DNA of 64,000 nt from Propionispora vibrioides (GCF_900110485.1 NZ_FODY01000017.1:1-64000); one strand, 5' to 3'; shown: positions 51,639-61,617, counted from the first letter of the stretch. Notes: generated by a model from the letters alone, not told the origin. Numbers and translations: made by a program.

Positions 51639-52361
51639 TTACAATACGGTAAGGCCTCTTGAGTGCAAATAGCCGGTAGCCCGTTCTGTCTCCAGGTCGG
51701 TGGCTGATGGAATACCAGTCAGCGCATAAGGGCGGTTAAGTTGTTCCCATTTTTCACAGCCCATCGTATGGTAGGGCAGCAGCTCGACTGTTGGCTGGTT
51801 AGGCAGCGCCGTGATGATGCCGGCCAGCAGGCCCAGTTCCTCCGGGGTATCGGTCAGGCCGGGAATCAGCACGTAGCGGACCACCAGGCGGCTGGACTGC
51901 AGCGAGGTGTAGTGGAGATTAGCCAAAATGAGGCGGTGGTCAGTGCCGGTTAACCGGTGGTGCAGCCGTGGGCTGGCCGCTTTCAGACCGAATTGCACCA
52001 TATCGGTGTGGGTGAGGACGGCTGCCAGGTTTTCCGGCGGACAATGGCCGGAGGTATCCAGCAGGGTATGCAAGCCGGCGGCTTGGGCTGCTTTAAACAA
52101 GGCGGCGACAAAGCCGGGCTGCAGCAGGGGTTCACCGCCGCTGACCGTAAGACCGCCGCCGGACGATTGGTAATAGGACCGGTAGCGGTCGATATCGGCC
52201 AGCACCTCGTCGACGGTAATGGTTTTCTGGCCCCGTTGCCAGGTATCGGGATTGTGACAGAAAGAGCAGCCCAGGTTGCAGCCGCTTAAAAACAGCACAT
52301 ACCGTATGCCCGGCCCGTCGACGGTGCCGAAAGTTTCAATGGAATGGTAATACCCTTGCAT
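51639..52361 (-). CDS. pflA: Pyruvate formate-lyase activating enzyme
   Basis: 240 aa radical SAM enzyme. CNLGCSFC (CX3CX2C) holds the 4Fe-4S cluster; ETFGTVDGPGIRYVLFLSGC and TVSGGEPLLQPGF are family stretches. It makes the glycyl radical on PflB. Where many PflA proteins have a DIK motif this one reads FGLKAA. It follows pflB by 24 bp in one operon. Active only without oxygen. Confidence 0.92.
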   Translation of the reverse strand: MQGYYHSIETFGTVDGPGIRYVLFLSGCNLGCSFCHNPDTWQRGQKTITVDEVLADIDRYRSYYQSSGGGLTVSGGEPLLQPGFVAALFKAAQAAGLHTLLDTSGHCPPENLAAVLTHTDMVQFGLKAASPRLHHRLTGTDHRLILANLHYTSLQSSRLVVRYVLIPGLTDTPEELGLLAGIITALPNQPTVELLPYHTMGCEKWEQLNRPYALTGIPSATDLETERATGYLHSRGLTVL

Positions 52362-52385
52362 GGCATAGCCTCCGTAAGGTATTTA

Positions 52386-54614
52386 TTATACGGCCTGATA
52401 AAAGGTGCGGCTGATAACTTCCTGCTGATGGGCCTTGCTCAGTTTGACAAAATGAACTGCATAGCCCGACACGCGGATGGTGAGCTGCGGGTACTGCTCG
52501 GGATGAGCCATGGCGTCCTCCAACAGCTCGCGGTTGAGCACGTTGACATTGATGTGATGGCCGCCGTGCATCGCATGAGCATCCAAGAGTGCCGTCAGGT
52601 TGGCAGCCCGGGCAGCCGGTGTTTTACCCAGCGCCTTCGGCACAATGGAAAAGGTGTAGGAAATGCCGTCCCGGCAGTCCTCATAGGAAATCTTGGCGGC
52701 CGAATTGATGGCGGCCAGGGCACCCCGCTTTTCCCGGCCGTGCATAGGGTTGGCGCCGGGGGCAAAAGCCTGGCCGGCTTTGCGTCCGTCGGGGGTGGCG
52801 CCGGTCTTTTTGCCATACATGACGTTGGAGGTAATGGTGAGAATGGACAGGGTATGTGTAGCCTTGCGATAGGTGGGGTGCTGCTTTAACAGGCGGGAGA
52901 ACTCGGCGGGCAGTTCCCTGGCGATATTGTCGACCCGGTCATCGTCATTGCCGAAGCAGGGGAATTCGCCTTCCACCGCAAAATCAACGGTGATGCCCCG
53001 TTCATCCCGGATTGGCCGCACCTTGGCATAACGGATGGCGCTTAGCGAATCGGCTGCCACCGAAAGTCCGGCTACGCCAAAGGCCATCAACCGCTCAACC
53101 TGGGTGTCGTGCAGGGCCATCTGGCCACTTTCGTAGGCATATTTATCATGCATGTAGTGAATGACGTTCATGGTGTTGACGTACAGTCCGGCCAGCCAGG
53201 TCAGCACGGTGGAATAGTTTTGCCGCACCGTCTCATAATCCAGATATTCGCCGTCCGCAATGGGCAGGACCGGTCCTACCTGTTCGCCGGTCTTTTCATC
53301 GCGGCCGCCGTTGATGGCCAGCAGCAGGGCTTTGGCCAGATTGGCCCGGGCGCCGAAGAACTGCATTTGCTTGCCGACCTGCATGGCTGATACGCAGCAG
53401 GCGATAGCGTAATCGTCGCCATAGACGGGACGCATCAGATCGTCGCTTTCATATTGAATGGCGCTGGTATCGATCGACACCTGGGCGCAGAATTTCTTGA
53501 AGTTTTCCGGCAGGCTGGTTGACCAGAGCACGGTCAGATTGGGCTCCGGTGAGGGACCTAAATTGTATAAAGTATGCAGTATACGATATGAAGTAGCCGT
53601 AACCAGCGTTCTGCCATCCAGGCCGGTACCGCCAATTGCTTCCGTTACCCACAGCGGGTCGCCGGCGAACAGTTCGTTGTATTCCGGGGTGCGCAGATGG
53701 CGGGCCAGACGCAGCTTGATCACCAGTTGATCGATCAGCTCCTGGGCCTCTGCTTCGGTCAGCACGCCGCTTGCCAGATCGCGTTCGATATAGATATCCA
53801 GGAAGGTCGATACCCGGCCTAAGGACATGGCGGCGCCGTTTTGTTCTTTGATACCGGCCAGATAGCCGAAGTAGAGCCATTGCACCGCTTCCTGGGCAGT
53901 TTTTGCCGGCTGGCTGATGTCAAAGCCATGTTCTGCCGCCATAGTCGCGATGGCCTTTAAGGCATTGATTTGCAGGGACACTTCTTCCCGCAGCTTGATA
54001 ATGTCTTCCAGAATCGGATAAGAAGCCAGATGTGTCAGATCCTGCTGCTTGGCGGCCACCAGGCGGTCAATACCGTACAGGGCAATCCGCCGGTAATCGC
54101 CGATGATCCGGCCGCGGCCGTAGGCGTCGGGCAGTCCGGTGATAATGCCCACCTTGCGGGCCTGCTTCATTTCCTTAGTATATACATTAAACACCGCCGT
54201 GTTGTGGGTAGTGGCATGGTTATGGTAGATGTCACTGATGACGGGGTTCAGCTTGTGGCCGTAGGCTTCGCAAGCCTGTTCGGCCATACGGATGCCGCCA
54301 TTGACAATGACACTGCGCTTTAACGGCGCGTCGGTCTGCAGGCCGACGATTGTCTCGGACTCCCGGTCAATATAGCCCGGCCGGTGGGACGTAATGCTTG
54401 ATACGACGGTAGTGTCCACATCCAGCACACCCTGATTGTCGTGTTCGGCTTTCAATAACCGGCGGCATTCAGCCCAGACCTTTTCCGTTTTGGCCGTCGG
54501 GCCGGATAAAAAGCTGTCATCGCCATGATAAGGCTTATAATTGCGTTGGATAAAATCACGCACATCGATCGTCTCATTCCAGGCTCCCGCCACAAAGTGT
54601 TGCCAAGCTTCCAT
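52386..54614 (-). CDS. pflB: Formate C-acetyltransferase (pyruvate formate-lyase)
   Basis: 742 aa, normal length. The Cys-Cys pair is in IACCVSAMQ, and the radical Gly is in [10 protein letters not shown] (about residue 717). It cleaves pyruvate with CoA to acetyl-CoA and formate. ATG 54614 follows AAAGGAGGG; the longer frame to 54659 has no SD. Its leader carries a ZTP riboswitch with terminator at 54671-54795, so expression should rise when ZTP/ZMP accumulate, that is when 10-formyl-THF (fed by formate) runs short. Confidence 0.96.
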   Translation of the reverse strand: MEAWQHFVAGAWNETIDVRDFIQRNYKPYHGDDSFLSGPTAKTEKVWAECRRLLKAEHDNQGVLDVDTTVVSSITSHRPGYIDRESETIVGLQTDAPLKRSVIVNGGIRMAEQACEAYGHKLNPVISDIYHNHATTHNTAVFNVYTKEMKQARKVGIITGLPDAYGRGRIIGDYRRIALYGIDRLVAAKQQDLTHLASYPILEDIIKLREEVSLQINALKAIATMAAEHGFDISQPAKTAQEAVQWLYFGYLAGIKEQNGAAMSLGRVSTFLDIYIERDLASGVLTEAEAQELIDQLVIKLRLARHLRTPEYNELFAGDPLWVTEAIGGTGLDGRTLVTATSYRILHTLYNLGPSPEPNLTVLWSTSLPENFKKFCAQVSIDTSAIQYESDDLMRPVYGDDYAIACCVSAMQVGKQMQFFGARANLAKALLLAINGGRDEKTGEQVGPVLPIADGEYLDYETVRQNYSTVLTWLAGLYVNTMNVIHYMHDKYAYESGQMALHDTQVERLMAFGVAGLSVAADSLSAIRYAKVRPIRDERGITVDFAVEGEFPCFGNDDDRVDNIARELPAEFSRLLKQHPTYRKATHTLSILTITSNVMYGKKTGATPDGRKAGQAFAPGANPMHGREKRGALAAINSAAKISYEDCRDGISYTFSIVPKALGKTPAARAANLTALLDAHAMHGGHHINVNVLNRELLEDAMAHPEQYPQLTIRVSGYAVHFVKLSKAHQQEVISRTFYQAV

Positions 54615-54670
54615 AAGTAAACCCTCCTTTAGATAATGATCATGCACAAAGGCGATCATTTTGTAAGAAT

Positions 54671-54795
54671 AATAAAACCGCCTGGTGCAAGAAATACAGA
54701 TATCTTGCCCAGGCGGTCGGCTATTCTCTCCCCAAGATACGGTCCCCTGTGGTAACCCACGTCACTCCGCCAGTTCCGCATCTTTTTGCTGTTTG
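54671..54795 (-). promoter_or_regulatory. ZTP (pfl) riboswitch with terminator
   Basis: On the minus strand: ACTGGCGGAGTGACGTGGG, TTACCACAGGGGACCGTA, then, after a linker, CCGACCGCCTGGGC, which are the conserved parts of the pfl motif. The last block also begins a terminator, CCGCCTGG(GC)AAGA / TCTTGC(A)CCAGGCGG + TTTTATT, so ligand binding in the pseudoknot would prevent the stop hairpin. It lies 57 bp before the pflB ATG. Confidence 0.92.
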
Positions 54796-54867
54796 ATCTC
54801 ATTATAAAGTAGCCGGCGTCCACTAGTCAATATAAAATTTGTCGATCTGTGCTGCTGCAGTGGACGG

Positions 54868-55752
54868 TTACCGGCCGGTCAGGGTGAGCGTGCTGAGCAC
54901 CGCGCCCGCCGGATTGACAAAGGTGATGACCACAGGGTCGCTGAAATTCAGGAAGGAGCGGTCAAGCAGCACCCAACTGTCGGTTTGGCTGGCGGTGCCG
55001 GCACTTTGCGGGCTTTTGGTCCGGACGGTTACGGTAAAGTCGTTGCCGGTCTGGACTACCTTGCTCAGTGCAATGCCGTAGCCGTCGCCGGACACTCCCC
55101 GCAGGCTGCCGTACAGTAGAAACTGACGGTTAAAATCCACTGAGTCCGCCTGGGCTGTTACAGCGGCCGGAACCTCCGCCGTAGTACCGGCTAAGCGGGG
55201 ATTGACGAGCAGGACACCGAAGGCTGTCCCTGGCGTATAGGTGCTGTCCAGCCACTGCCAGTTGTCGAAGTTGGTGTTTTGGTACAGAATGAGCTGGCTG
55301 GCTGCCGGCGACAGGGTATAGTCCGGAAACATGCTGGCCGGTACATAGGTGGCGGCATGGTTGGAGTCGCCGATACCACGGATGGTGGTAATAATCCAGT
55401 CGTGGCCGCCCCGTTTTAAATCCACCTTATAGGTCCGGCCACTGGAGCGTACCTGTACGGTAGCACTGTCACGGGAAATGGACAGCAGGGAGAACTGGTC
55501 GCGGCTGACATTAAAGCCGAAGGTGGCGGCATTTTCTTTTACTTTTCGCACCGGGTCGCCTAAGCGGATGGCGCGGGCGTCATCCCGGCGGTCTTCGCTT
55601 TTGTGTTCCTGCCGGGGTGTATCGGCGGAAGACTTTGCCTGCGCCGCCGGCAGGCCGGGCATCATGGCCGAAGAGATAACCGCTGCACCGGCGACGGCAG
55701 CCAGCAGCTTTTTGTACCGTTGATTACCTAATTTACGAATGATGCGCTTCAT
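54868..55752 (-). CDS. Secreted protein of unknown function
   Basis: 294 aa. Signal peptide of about 39 residues (cleavage after AAQAKS), a charged linker, a region with VRKVKENAATFGFNVSRDQFSLLS and a C-terminal beta-rich part (FLLYGSLRGVSGDGYGIALSKVVQTG..., SPQSAGTASQTDSW) that resembles PrcB-type protease-inhibitor domains in pattern. That likeness is weak. SD AAAGGAGA. Single gene between the ZTP riboswitch and repeat C3. Probably periplasmic or cell-surface. Confidence 0.75.
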   Translation of the reverse strand: MKRIIRKLGNQRYKKLLAAVAGAAVISSAMMPGLPAAQAKSSADTPRQEHKSEDRRDDARAIRLGDPVRKVKENAATFGFNVSRDQFSLLSISRDSATVQVRSSGRTYKVDLKRGGHDWIITTIRGIGDSNHAATYVPASMFPDYTLSPAASQLILYQNTNFDNWQWLDSTYTPGTAFGVLLVNPRLAGTTAEVPAAVTAQADSVDFNRQFLLYGSLRGVSGDGYGIALSKVVQTGNDFTVTVRTKSPQSAGTASQTDSWVLLDRSFLNFSDPVVITFVNPAGAVLSTLTLTGR

Positions 55753-55792
55753 AACTAATCTCCTTTACCGGCTTATTTTTATTAAGGAACCG

Positions 55793-55949
55793 CTGATTTA
55801 ATGAGCTTGCCAGACTGGCGAGAGATTTTTTCGGCTGGCAAGGAAGTAAAATCGCAGGAAAAGCGGTCCCTATTTCAAGGTTTTGCTGACGTAGCCAGAC
55901 GGAAAAAGATCCGCCAGTCTGGCAGTGTGAATAAATTAGTGGTTCCTTA
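55793..55949 (-). repeat. Structured repeat, family C, copy C3
   Basis: TA on both sides. Arms AGGAACCGCTGATTTA / TAAATTAGTGGTTCCT pair with small faults; inner arms GCCAGACTGG / CCGCCAGTCTGGC. Core CTATTTCAAGGTTTTGCTGA matches C1 and C2 in reverse. Confidence 0.83.
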
Positions 55950-56080
55950 GTAGTGTTTGCCGATCAGACGGGATCATGCCGGGTATTTTTTGTCAAAACA
56001 GGATAAACCGGCTTAGATGGTATGGCAGCCCGATCCGTGGTACAATAAAGGGTATTATAGTAAAACAGGTGATAAACAAG

Positions 56081-57229
56081 ATGGACCAGGTAGATGTGAT
56101 TGTGATCGGAGCCGGCGTAGTCGGCCTGGCGGCGGCCTGCCGGCTGGCTCAGCGCTGGCCGGAAAAAAGTATTTTGCTGCTGGAGAAAAACCGGACTTTC
56201 GGCCTCGAAATGTCGGCTCGTACCAGCGAGGTGATCCATTCGGGCCTGTATTATCCGCCGGGCAGCTTCAAGGCAAGGCTGTGTGTGTCCGGCAAGGAAA
56301 AACTGTATGACTTTTGCACCTCCTGGCAGGTTCCTTACCAGCGGCTGGGCAAGCTGGTCATCGCCCGTAATGATGAAGAGGCGGCTAAGCTGGACCAATT
56401 GCAGGAGCAGGCGCTGGCCAATGGGATAGCCGATGTAACGAAACTGGAGCCAGTGGCAGTAGCCCGGCTGGAGCCGAATATTTCCTGCCAGGCCGCGTTG
56501 TTTTCGCCGTCCAGCGGGATTGTGGACACCCGGACCTTGCTGGCCCGCCTGGAGCAGGTGGGGCGAAAATACGGCGCCATGCCGGTGTATCAGCAGACGG
56601 TGACCGGCATAGCCCGCATGACCGGCGGTTACTGTGTGACCTATACTGATGCGTCCGGCCGGTCTGATGAGGTAGGCTGTCGCTGTATCGTCAATGCCGC
56701 CGGTCTGGGTGCCGACGCCGTCGCCGCTATGGCCGGCATTGCGGTTGACCAGGCGGGCTACCGGATTTACCGCTGCAAGGGTGAATATTTTTCGGTCGCC
56801 AATGAGAAGGCCGGCTTGGTGTCTCATCTGATCTTTCCCGCTTCCATCCGGGAGCTTAAGGGCAGCGGCATTCCGGTCATCAAGGATATGGGCGGGCGGC
56901 TGCGACTGGGGCCTGATGCCCATTACGCCGCCAATGGCCTGACCGACTACCGGATCAGTCCGGCCAATGCCCGGCAGTTTTTGGCTGTGGTTGGCAGTTA
57001 CCTGCCGTTTCTGGAAGAAGACGATTTGTCTGCCGATATCGCGGCGCTGCGTTGCCGGCTGCTGGTTGCCTGCGGCAGTCCGCCGCGGGATTTTGTCATT
57101 TGCCATGAGACGGAGCGGGATTTGCCGGGGTTTGTCAACCTGATCGGCATTGAATCGCCCGGTCTTACCTGCTGCCTGAGTATCGCCGACCTGGCAGGGG
57201 ATATGCTGACGCCACTGCTTGACGGATAA
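56081..57229 (+). CDS. FAD-dependent L-2-hydroxyglutarate oxidase-like enzyme
   Basis: 382 aa, DAO fold. N-terminal DVIVIGAGVVGLAAACRL binds FAD ADP; the later SARTSEVIHSGLYYPPGS, SGIVDTRTLL, KGEYF and GIESPGLT match LhgO/YgaF-type oxidases, which oxidise L-2-hydroxyglutarate to 2-oxoglutarate. ATG 56081 follows AGGTGAT. The citrate synthase-aconitase-IDH operon, which makes 2-oxoglutarate, is next, so repair or recovery of 2-hydroxyglutarate is a plausible role. Confidence 0.82.
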   Translation: MDQVDVIVIGAGVVGLAAACRLAQRWPEKSILLLEKNRTFGLEMSARTSEVIHSGLYYPPGSFKARLCVSGKEKLYDFCTSWQVPYQRLGKLVIARNDEEAAKLDQLQEQALANGIADVTKLEPVAVARLEPNISCQAALFSPSSGIVDTRTLLARLEQVGRKYGAMPVYQQTVTGIARMTGGYCVTYTDASGRSDEVGCRCIVNAAGLGADAVAAMAGIAVDQAGYRIYRCKGEYFSVANEKAGLVSHLIFPASIRELKGSGIPVIKDMGGRLRLGPDAHYAANGLTDYRISPANARQFLAVVGSYLPFLEEDDLSADIAALRCRLLVACGSPPRDFVICHETERDLPGFVNLIGIESPGLTCCLSIADLAGDMLTPLLDG

Positions 57230-57270
57230 AAGGGGGCGTCAGGGACCATATAAAGCGTCTAGCGCCTCTC

Positions 57271-57294
57271 ACCGGTCATGACCGGGACTTTTTT
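57271..57294 (+). terminator. Probable terminator after the oxidase gene
   Basis: Self-complementary ACCGGTCATGACCGGG followed by ACTTTTTT. Short, but with a good T run. Confidence 0.6.
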
Positions 57295-57391
57295 CGCATA
57301 TTATATAAGATATTTGGCTTGATTATCTAAACGACAGGGCATATAATCAAAAATTATATACATTTGTTTATACCGGGGAGTTCTTAGTACA

Positions 57392-57427
57392 TATAATGAG
57401 GGTAATTTTGTATACAAGTATACAAAA
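57392..57427 (+). promoter_or_regulatory. Promoter -10 and operator of the citrate synthase operon
   Basis: TATAAT (57392-57397) is followed by the perfect inverted repeat TTTTGTATAC-AA-GTATACAAAA (57406-57427). A repressor here would cover the transcription start. The TTGTATAC half-site resembles GntR/FadR-type sites, but the regulator is not in the window. Confidence 0.7.
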
Positions 57428-57473
57428 GTGTAAAGAAGTAAAACGAGCAGGTTAGAGTAAAGGGGCTGGCTGT

Positions 57474-58583
57474 ATGTCTGGATTGACGGGTGTTGTTGCC
57501 TGTGAAACGTCGATATGCTCGATAGAAGAGGGCACATTGCGCTATCGCGGCTATACGATTGACGATTTGGCCTATAAAGCGTCGTTTGAAGAAATCATTT
57601 ACTTACTATGGTATGGCCGTCTGCCGAATCGCCTGGAATTGATCGCGCTAAAGCAGGACTTGACGGAAAGTGCGGTGTTGCCGCCGAAAATCTACGATTT
57701 GCTGCGGCTGTATGCGCCATGGGGCAATGCAATGGCTAAACTGCGTACCTGTGTGTCGTTTCTTACCCATTTTGACGATGAGGTCATGGACCATTCTTTT
57801 GCGGCCGACCATCGCAAGGCTGTTCGCATTATGGCGCGCATGGCGGCCATTGTGGCGGCTATTGAGCGAATCCGCACCGATCTGGAGCCGATTGAGCCGG
57901 ACGCCATCAAGTTTTCCTCGCTGGCGGAAATGTTTCTCTGGCTGTTAAAAGGAGAGAAACCGGAGCCGATTGCCGTTAAGGCGATGGACCTCTGTCTGGT
58001 GCTGCATGCCGAACATGAGCTGAATGCCTCGACCTTCGCTTCGCGGGTCACGGTGTCCACCATGTCGGATATTTATTCCGGCATTGTATCGGCTATCGGC
58101 ACGCTGAAAGGAGCGCTCCACGGCAACGCCAATGAACAGGTGGCCAATATGCTGGAGGAAATCGGTGATATCGGCCGGGTGGAAGAGTATATCGCGGCTA
58201 AAATCGCCAACCAGGAGCGGATCATGGGCTTTGGGCACCGGGTTTACAAAAACGGTGATCCCCGGGCCAAGCACCTCAAGGCGCTGGCTAAGGAACTGGG
58301 TGAGTACAGCGGTGACACGCGCTGGTATGACATGTCGGAGAAAATTGAGCGGATCGTTTACGAAAGCAAAGGGCTGCGCCCCAATGTCGATTTTTATTCC
58401 GCCTCGGTGTATACCTATCTCGGCATACCCAGGGATTTGTTTACGCTCATTTTTGCCACTAGCCGGACGAGCGGCTGGATGGCCCATATTTTGGAACAGC
58501 ATGACAATAATAAGCTTATCCGCCCGCGGGCGAAATATATCGGTAAAAAGCACCAAGAGTGGCTGCCGGTGGAAGAACGGTAA
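57474..58583 (+). CDS. gltA: Citrate synthase
   Basis: 369 aa, the short Gram-positive/archaeal type. N-terminal LTGVVACETSICSIEEG..LRYRGYTIDDLA; catalytic residues in HAEHELNAST (His), GFGHRVYKNGDPRAK (His) and VDFYSASVYTYLGI (Asp). It condenses acetyl-CoA and oxaloacetate. First gene of a three-gene operon. Under the operator at 57406. The operon makes 2-oxoglutarate for glutamate synthesis; no other TCA genes are near. Confidence 0.95.
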   Translation: MSGLTGVVACETSICSIEEGTLRYRGYTIDDLAYKASFEEIIYLLWYGRLPNRLELIALKQDLTESAVLPPKIYDLLRLYAPWGNAMAKLRTCVSFLTHFDDEVMDHSFAADHRKAVRIMARMAAIVAAIERIRTDLEPIEPDAIKFSSLAEMFLWLLKGEKPEPIAVKAMDLCLVLHAEHELNASTFASRVTVSTMSDIYSGIVSAIGTLKGALHGNANEQVANMLEEIGDIGRVEEYIAAKIANQERIMGFGHRVYKNGDPRAKHLKALAKELGEYSGDTRWYDMSEKIERIVYESKGLRPNVDFYSASVYTYLGIPRDLFTLIFATSRTSGWMAHILEQHDNNKLIRPRAKYIGKKHQEWLPVEER

Positions 58584-58601
58584 ATTTGGAGGGATATATA
58601 T

Positions 58602-60542
58602 ATGAAGCAAACGATGACCGCCAAGATCATTGGCAGCCATCTGGTAAGCGGCAAGATGGTGGCCGGTGAAGAAATCGGCATTCGCATTGATCAGACACTG
58701 ACTCAGGATTCTACCGGGACGATGGCCTATTTACAATTGGAAGCCATGAACATTCCCCGCGTAAAGACCAAGCTGTCTGTTGCCTATATTGATCACAATA
58801 CACTGCAAACCGGCTATGAGAATGCCGACGACCATTTATTCATTCAGACTGTGGCCGCCAAACACGGCATCGTGTTTTCTAAACCGGGCAACGGCATCTG
58901 TCATCAGGTAAATGTGGAACGTTTCGGCCGGCCGGGCTGGACGCTCTTAGGTTCGGACAGTCACACGCCGACCGGCGGGGGCATCGGCATGCTGGCCATT
59001 GGCGCCGGCGGACTGGATGTGGCGGTGGCGATGGCCGGTGGCGCTTACTACTTAAAAATGCCCAAGGTCTGCCGGGTGGAACTGACCGGCAAGCTGCAGC
59101 CCTGGGTGAGCGGTAAGGATATCATCCTGGAGCTTTTACGGCGACTCAGTGTAAAAGGCGGCACCGGCCGGGTGTTTGAATATACCGGCGAAGGCGCGGC
59201 CCGTCTGACGGTGCCCGAACGGGCCACCATCACCAACATGGGGGCTGAACTGGGGGCCACCACCTCGCTGTTTGCCAGCGATGAAATGACTCGTGCCTTT
59301 TTGGCGGCCCAGGGCCGCGAAGCCGACTGGACTCCGTTGGCGCCTGATGAAGGGGCCGAATATGATGAGACGGTGGTTATCAATTTGGACGAGCTGCAGC
59401 CGCTGGTAGCTAAGCCGCATAGTCCGGACAATGTAGCTCCCGTAGTCGAACTGACCGACAGCAAGGTCGATCAGGTAGCTATTGGCAGCTGTACCAACTC
59501 GTCTTATCTGGATTTAATAAAAGTGGCGAAAATACTGGAAGGCAAACAGGTACACCCGGAAGTGTCCCTGGTCATTGCCCCCGGCTCCCGCCAGGTGCTG
59601 GGCATGCTGGCCGACAGTGGCGCGCTCAGCGTATTGCTGCGCGCCGGCGCCCGTATCCTGGAATGCGCCTGTGGTCCCTGTATCGGCATGGGGCAGTCGC
59701 CTAAATCAGGCGGGATATCCTTACGGACCTTTAACCGCAATTTTGAAGGCCGCAGCGGTACGCCTGACGCCAAAGTGTATTTGGTCAGCCCGGAAGTGGC
59801 GGCGGTGAGCGCCCTTACCGGTACAATCACCGATCCCCGCACTTTTGGGGCAGCACCTGTTGTCGTTATGCCGGACAAATTTGTTTCCGACGATCATCTG
59901 CTTGTTTTTCCGCCGGCTGACGGACAGGCTGTGGAAGTGGTCCGCGGACCCAATATCAAGCCCTTCCCCAAAGCGCAGCCGCCGGCTGAGTCGCTGCGGG
60001 CGCCGGTGCTCTTAAAAGTGGGCGACAATATTACGACCGACCACATTATGCCCTCCCACGCCAGCCTGCTGCCTTATCGTTCCAACATTCCCCATTTGGC
60101 CAAATACTGTTTCAGCGGTGTGGATTCTTCCTTCCCGGAACGGGCGCTACAGGCCCATGGCGGCATCATTGTCGGCGGCAATAACTACGGTCAGGGCTCC
60201 AGCCGGGAACATGCGGCACTGGCGCCGTTGTACCTGGGGATCAAGGCGGTGCTGGTCCAGTCTTTCGCCCGTATTCACCGGGCCAACCTGATTAACTTCG
60301 GCATTGTGCCGCTGCTGTTTGCCGACAGCGCCGACTATGCTGGAATCAGCCTGAATGATGAACTGGTTATTGAAAACCTTCGCGACCAGTTGAGTGCGGC
60401 TACCGTACTAACGGTGCGCAATGTGACGACAGGCAAGGACATTCCGGTCAAATGGGAAGCCACCGAACGGGAACGGCAGATCATTCTGGCCGGCGGGCTC
60501 TTAAACTACACCAGACAGGCAGGGGGTGTGGGCCGTGCGTAA
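58602..60542 (+). CDS. acnA: Aconitate hydratase
   Basis: 646 aa, the short mitochondrial/Clostridium-like type. Cluster ligands Cys in IGSCTNSS and in ECACGPCIGMG; the swivel domain has GGNNYGQGSSREHAAL, the substrate-binding Arg. It isomerises citrate to isocitrate through a 4Fe-4S cluster. SD GGAGGG lies 18 bp after the citrate synthase stop. It overlaps the next gene by 8 bp. Confidence 0.93.
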   Translation: MKQTMTAKIIGSHLVSGKMVAGEEIGIRIDQTLTQDSTGTMAYLQLEAMNIPRVKTKLSVAYIDHNTLQTGYENADDHLFIQTVAAKHGIVFSKPGNGICHQVNVERFGRPGWTLLGSDSHTPTGGGIGMLAIGAGGLDVAVAMAGGAYYLKMPKVCRVELTGKLQPWVSGKDIILELLRRLSVKGGTGRVFEYTGEGAARLTVPERATITNMGAELGATTSLFASDEMTRAFLAAQGREADWTPLAPDEGAEYDETVVINLDELQPLVAKPHSPDNVAPVVELTDSKVDQVAIGSCTNSSYLDLIKVAKILEGKQVHPEVSLVIAPGSRQVLGMLADSGALSVLLRAGARILECACGPCIGMGQSPKSGGISLRTFNRNFEGRSGTPDAKVYLVSPEVAAVSALTGTITDPRTFGAAPVVVMPDKFVSDDHLLVFPPADGQAVEVVRGPNIKPFPKAQPPAESLRAPVLLKVGDNITTDHIMPSHASLLPYRSNIPHLAKYCFSGVDSSFPERALQAHGGIIVGGNNYGQGSSREHAALAPLYLGIKAVLVQSFARIHRANLINFGIVPLLFADSADYAGISLNDELVIENLRDQLSAATVLTVRNVTTGKDIPVKWEATERERQIILAGGLLNYTRQAGGVGRA

Positions 60543-61530
60543 AGTTACTTTAATTCCCGGCGACGGCGTCGGACCGGAAATCGCTAAGGCCGTGCAGTCT
60601 ATTTTTGCCGCCGCTAAGGCGCCGGTGGCCTGGGACATCTGCCAGGCCGGACAAGCCGGCATCGACCAGGCGGGCGAACCGCTGCCGGAAGCGACGCTGG
60701 CCAGCATTCGTGCCAACGGTTTGGCATTCAAGGGACCGTTGACCACTCAGATCGGCAAGGGTTACCGCAGCATCAATGTAACGCTGCGCCAGACCTTCGA
60801 CCTGTATTGCAATTTACGCCCGGTAAAATCGCTGGCCGGTATCGGCAGCCGTTATGAGGGGGTCGATCTGGTCATTTTCCGGGAAAATACCGAAGATCTC
60901 TATGCCGGCGTGGAGCACAAGGTGGGGGCCGATGCCGCTGAATCAATTAAAATCATTACCCGCAAGGCATCGCTGCGCATTGCCGAGGCGGCATTTACCT
61001 ACGCGGTAAAACATAGCCGTAAGAAAGTAACGGCTGTGCATAAAGCTAATATTATGAAACTATCGGACGGCCTGTTCCTGGAGTGTGCCAGGGAAGTGGC
61101 CGCCCGGTATCCGCAAATAACCTACGAAGAAGTCATTGTAGACAATATGTGTATGCAGCTTGTCATTCGCCCGCAAAGTTATGATGTGCTGCTGGCGCCC
61201 AATCTCTACGGCGACATTATCTCCGACCTGTGCGCCGGCCTGGCCGGCGGACTGGGCGTGGTGCCCGGAGCCAATATCGGTACGGAATGCGCCATTTTTG
61301 AAGCCGTTCATGGCACGGCGCCGGACATTGCCGGCAAAAACATTGTCAATCCGGTGGCTATGCTGCTTTCCGGGCTGATGCTGCTGGAGCATATCGGCGA
61401 AACGGCTATTGCCGGCCGGATAAGGGCCGTTGTGGAGCGGGTCATTGCCGAAGGCAAAACGGTGACTCCCGATATCGGCGGTACGGCATCGACCGTGGAG
61501 ATGACCGAAGCGATTATCAAATTACTGTAA
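60535..61530 (+). CDS. icd: Isocitrate dehydrogenase, short NAD-type family
   Basis: 331 aa, isocitrate/isopropylmalate dehydrogenase family. LIPGDGVGPEI, FRENTEDLYAGVEH, the substrate Arg/Tyr/Lys region, NLYGDIISDLCAGLAGGLGVVPGANIG and HGTAPDIAGKNIVNP are present. FRENTEDLYAG fits isocitrate rather than isopropylmalate, and the operon context agrees. GTG 60535 (MRKVTLIPGDG) is chosen over GTG 60526. It produces 2-oxoglutarate, CO2 and probably NADH. Confidence 0.9.
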   Translation: MRKVTLIPGDGVGPEIAKAVQSIFAAAKAPVAWDICQAGQAGIDQAGEPLPEATLASIRANGLAFKGPLTTQIGKGYRSINVTLRQTFDLYCNLRPVKSLAGIGSRYEGVDLVIFRENTEDLYAGVEHKVGADAAESIKIITRKASLRIAEAAFTYAVKHSRKKVTAVHKANIMKLSDGLFLECAREVAARYPQITYEEVIVDNMCMQLVIRPQSYDVLLAPNLYGDIISDLCAGLAGGLGVVPGANIGTECAIFEAVHGTAPDIAGKNIVNPVAMLLSGLMLLEHIGETAIAGRIRAVVERVIAEGKTVTPDIGGTASTVEMTEAIIKLL

Positions 61531-61617
61531 TATTGCGCAACCAATGACGGGCTGTTGCACTAAAAAAGTGAACCGCTCCCAGTCAAGTAGACAGACCAAA
61601 AAAGAAAAAATATTGCT

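Noticed and set aside
55964-57106. 380-codon minus-strand frame over the LhgO-like gene
   Set aside because: Shadow of a recognisable FAD oxidase; no family resemblance.
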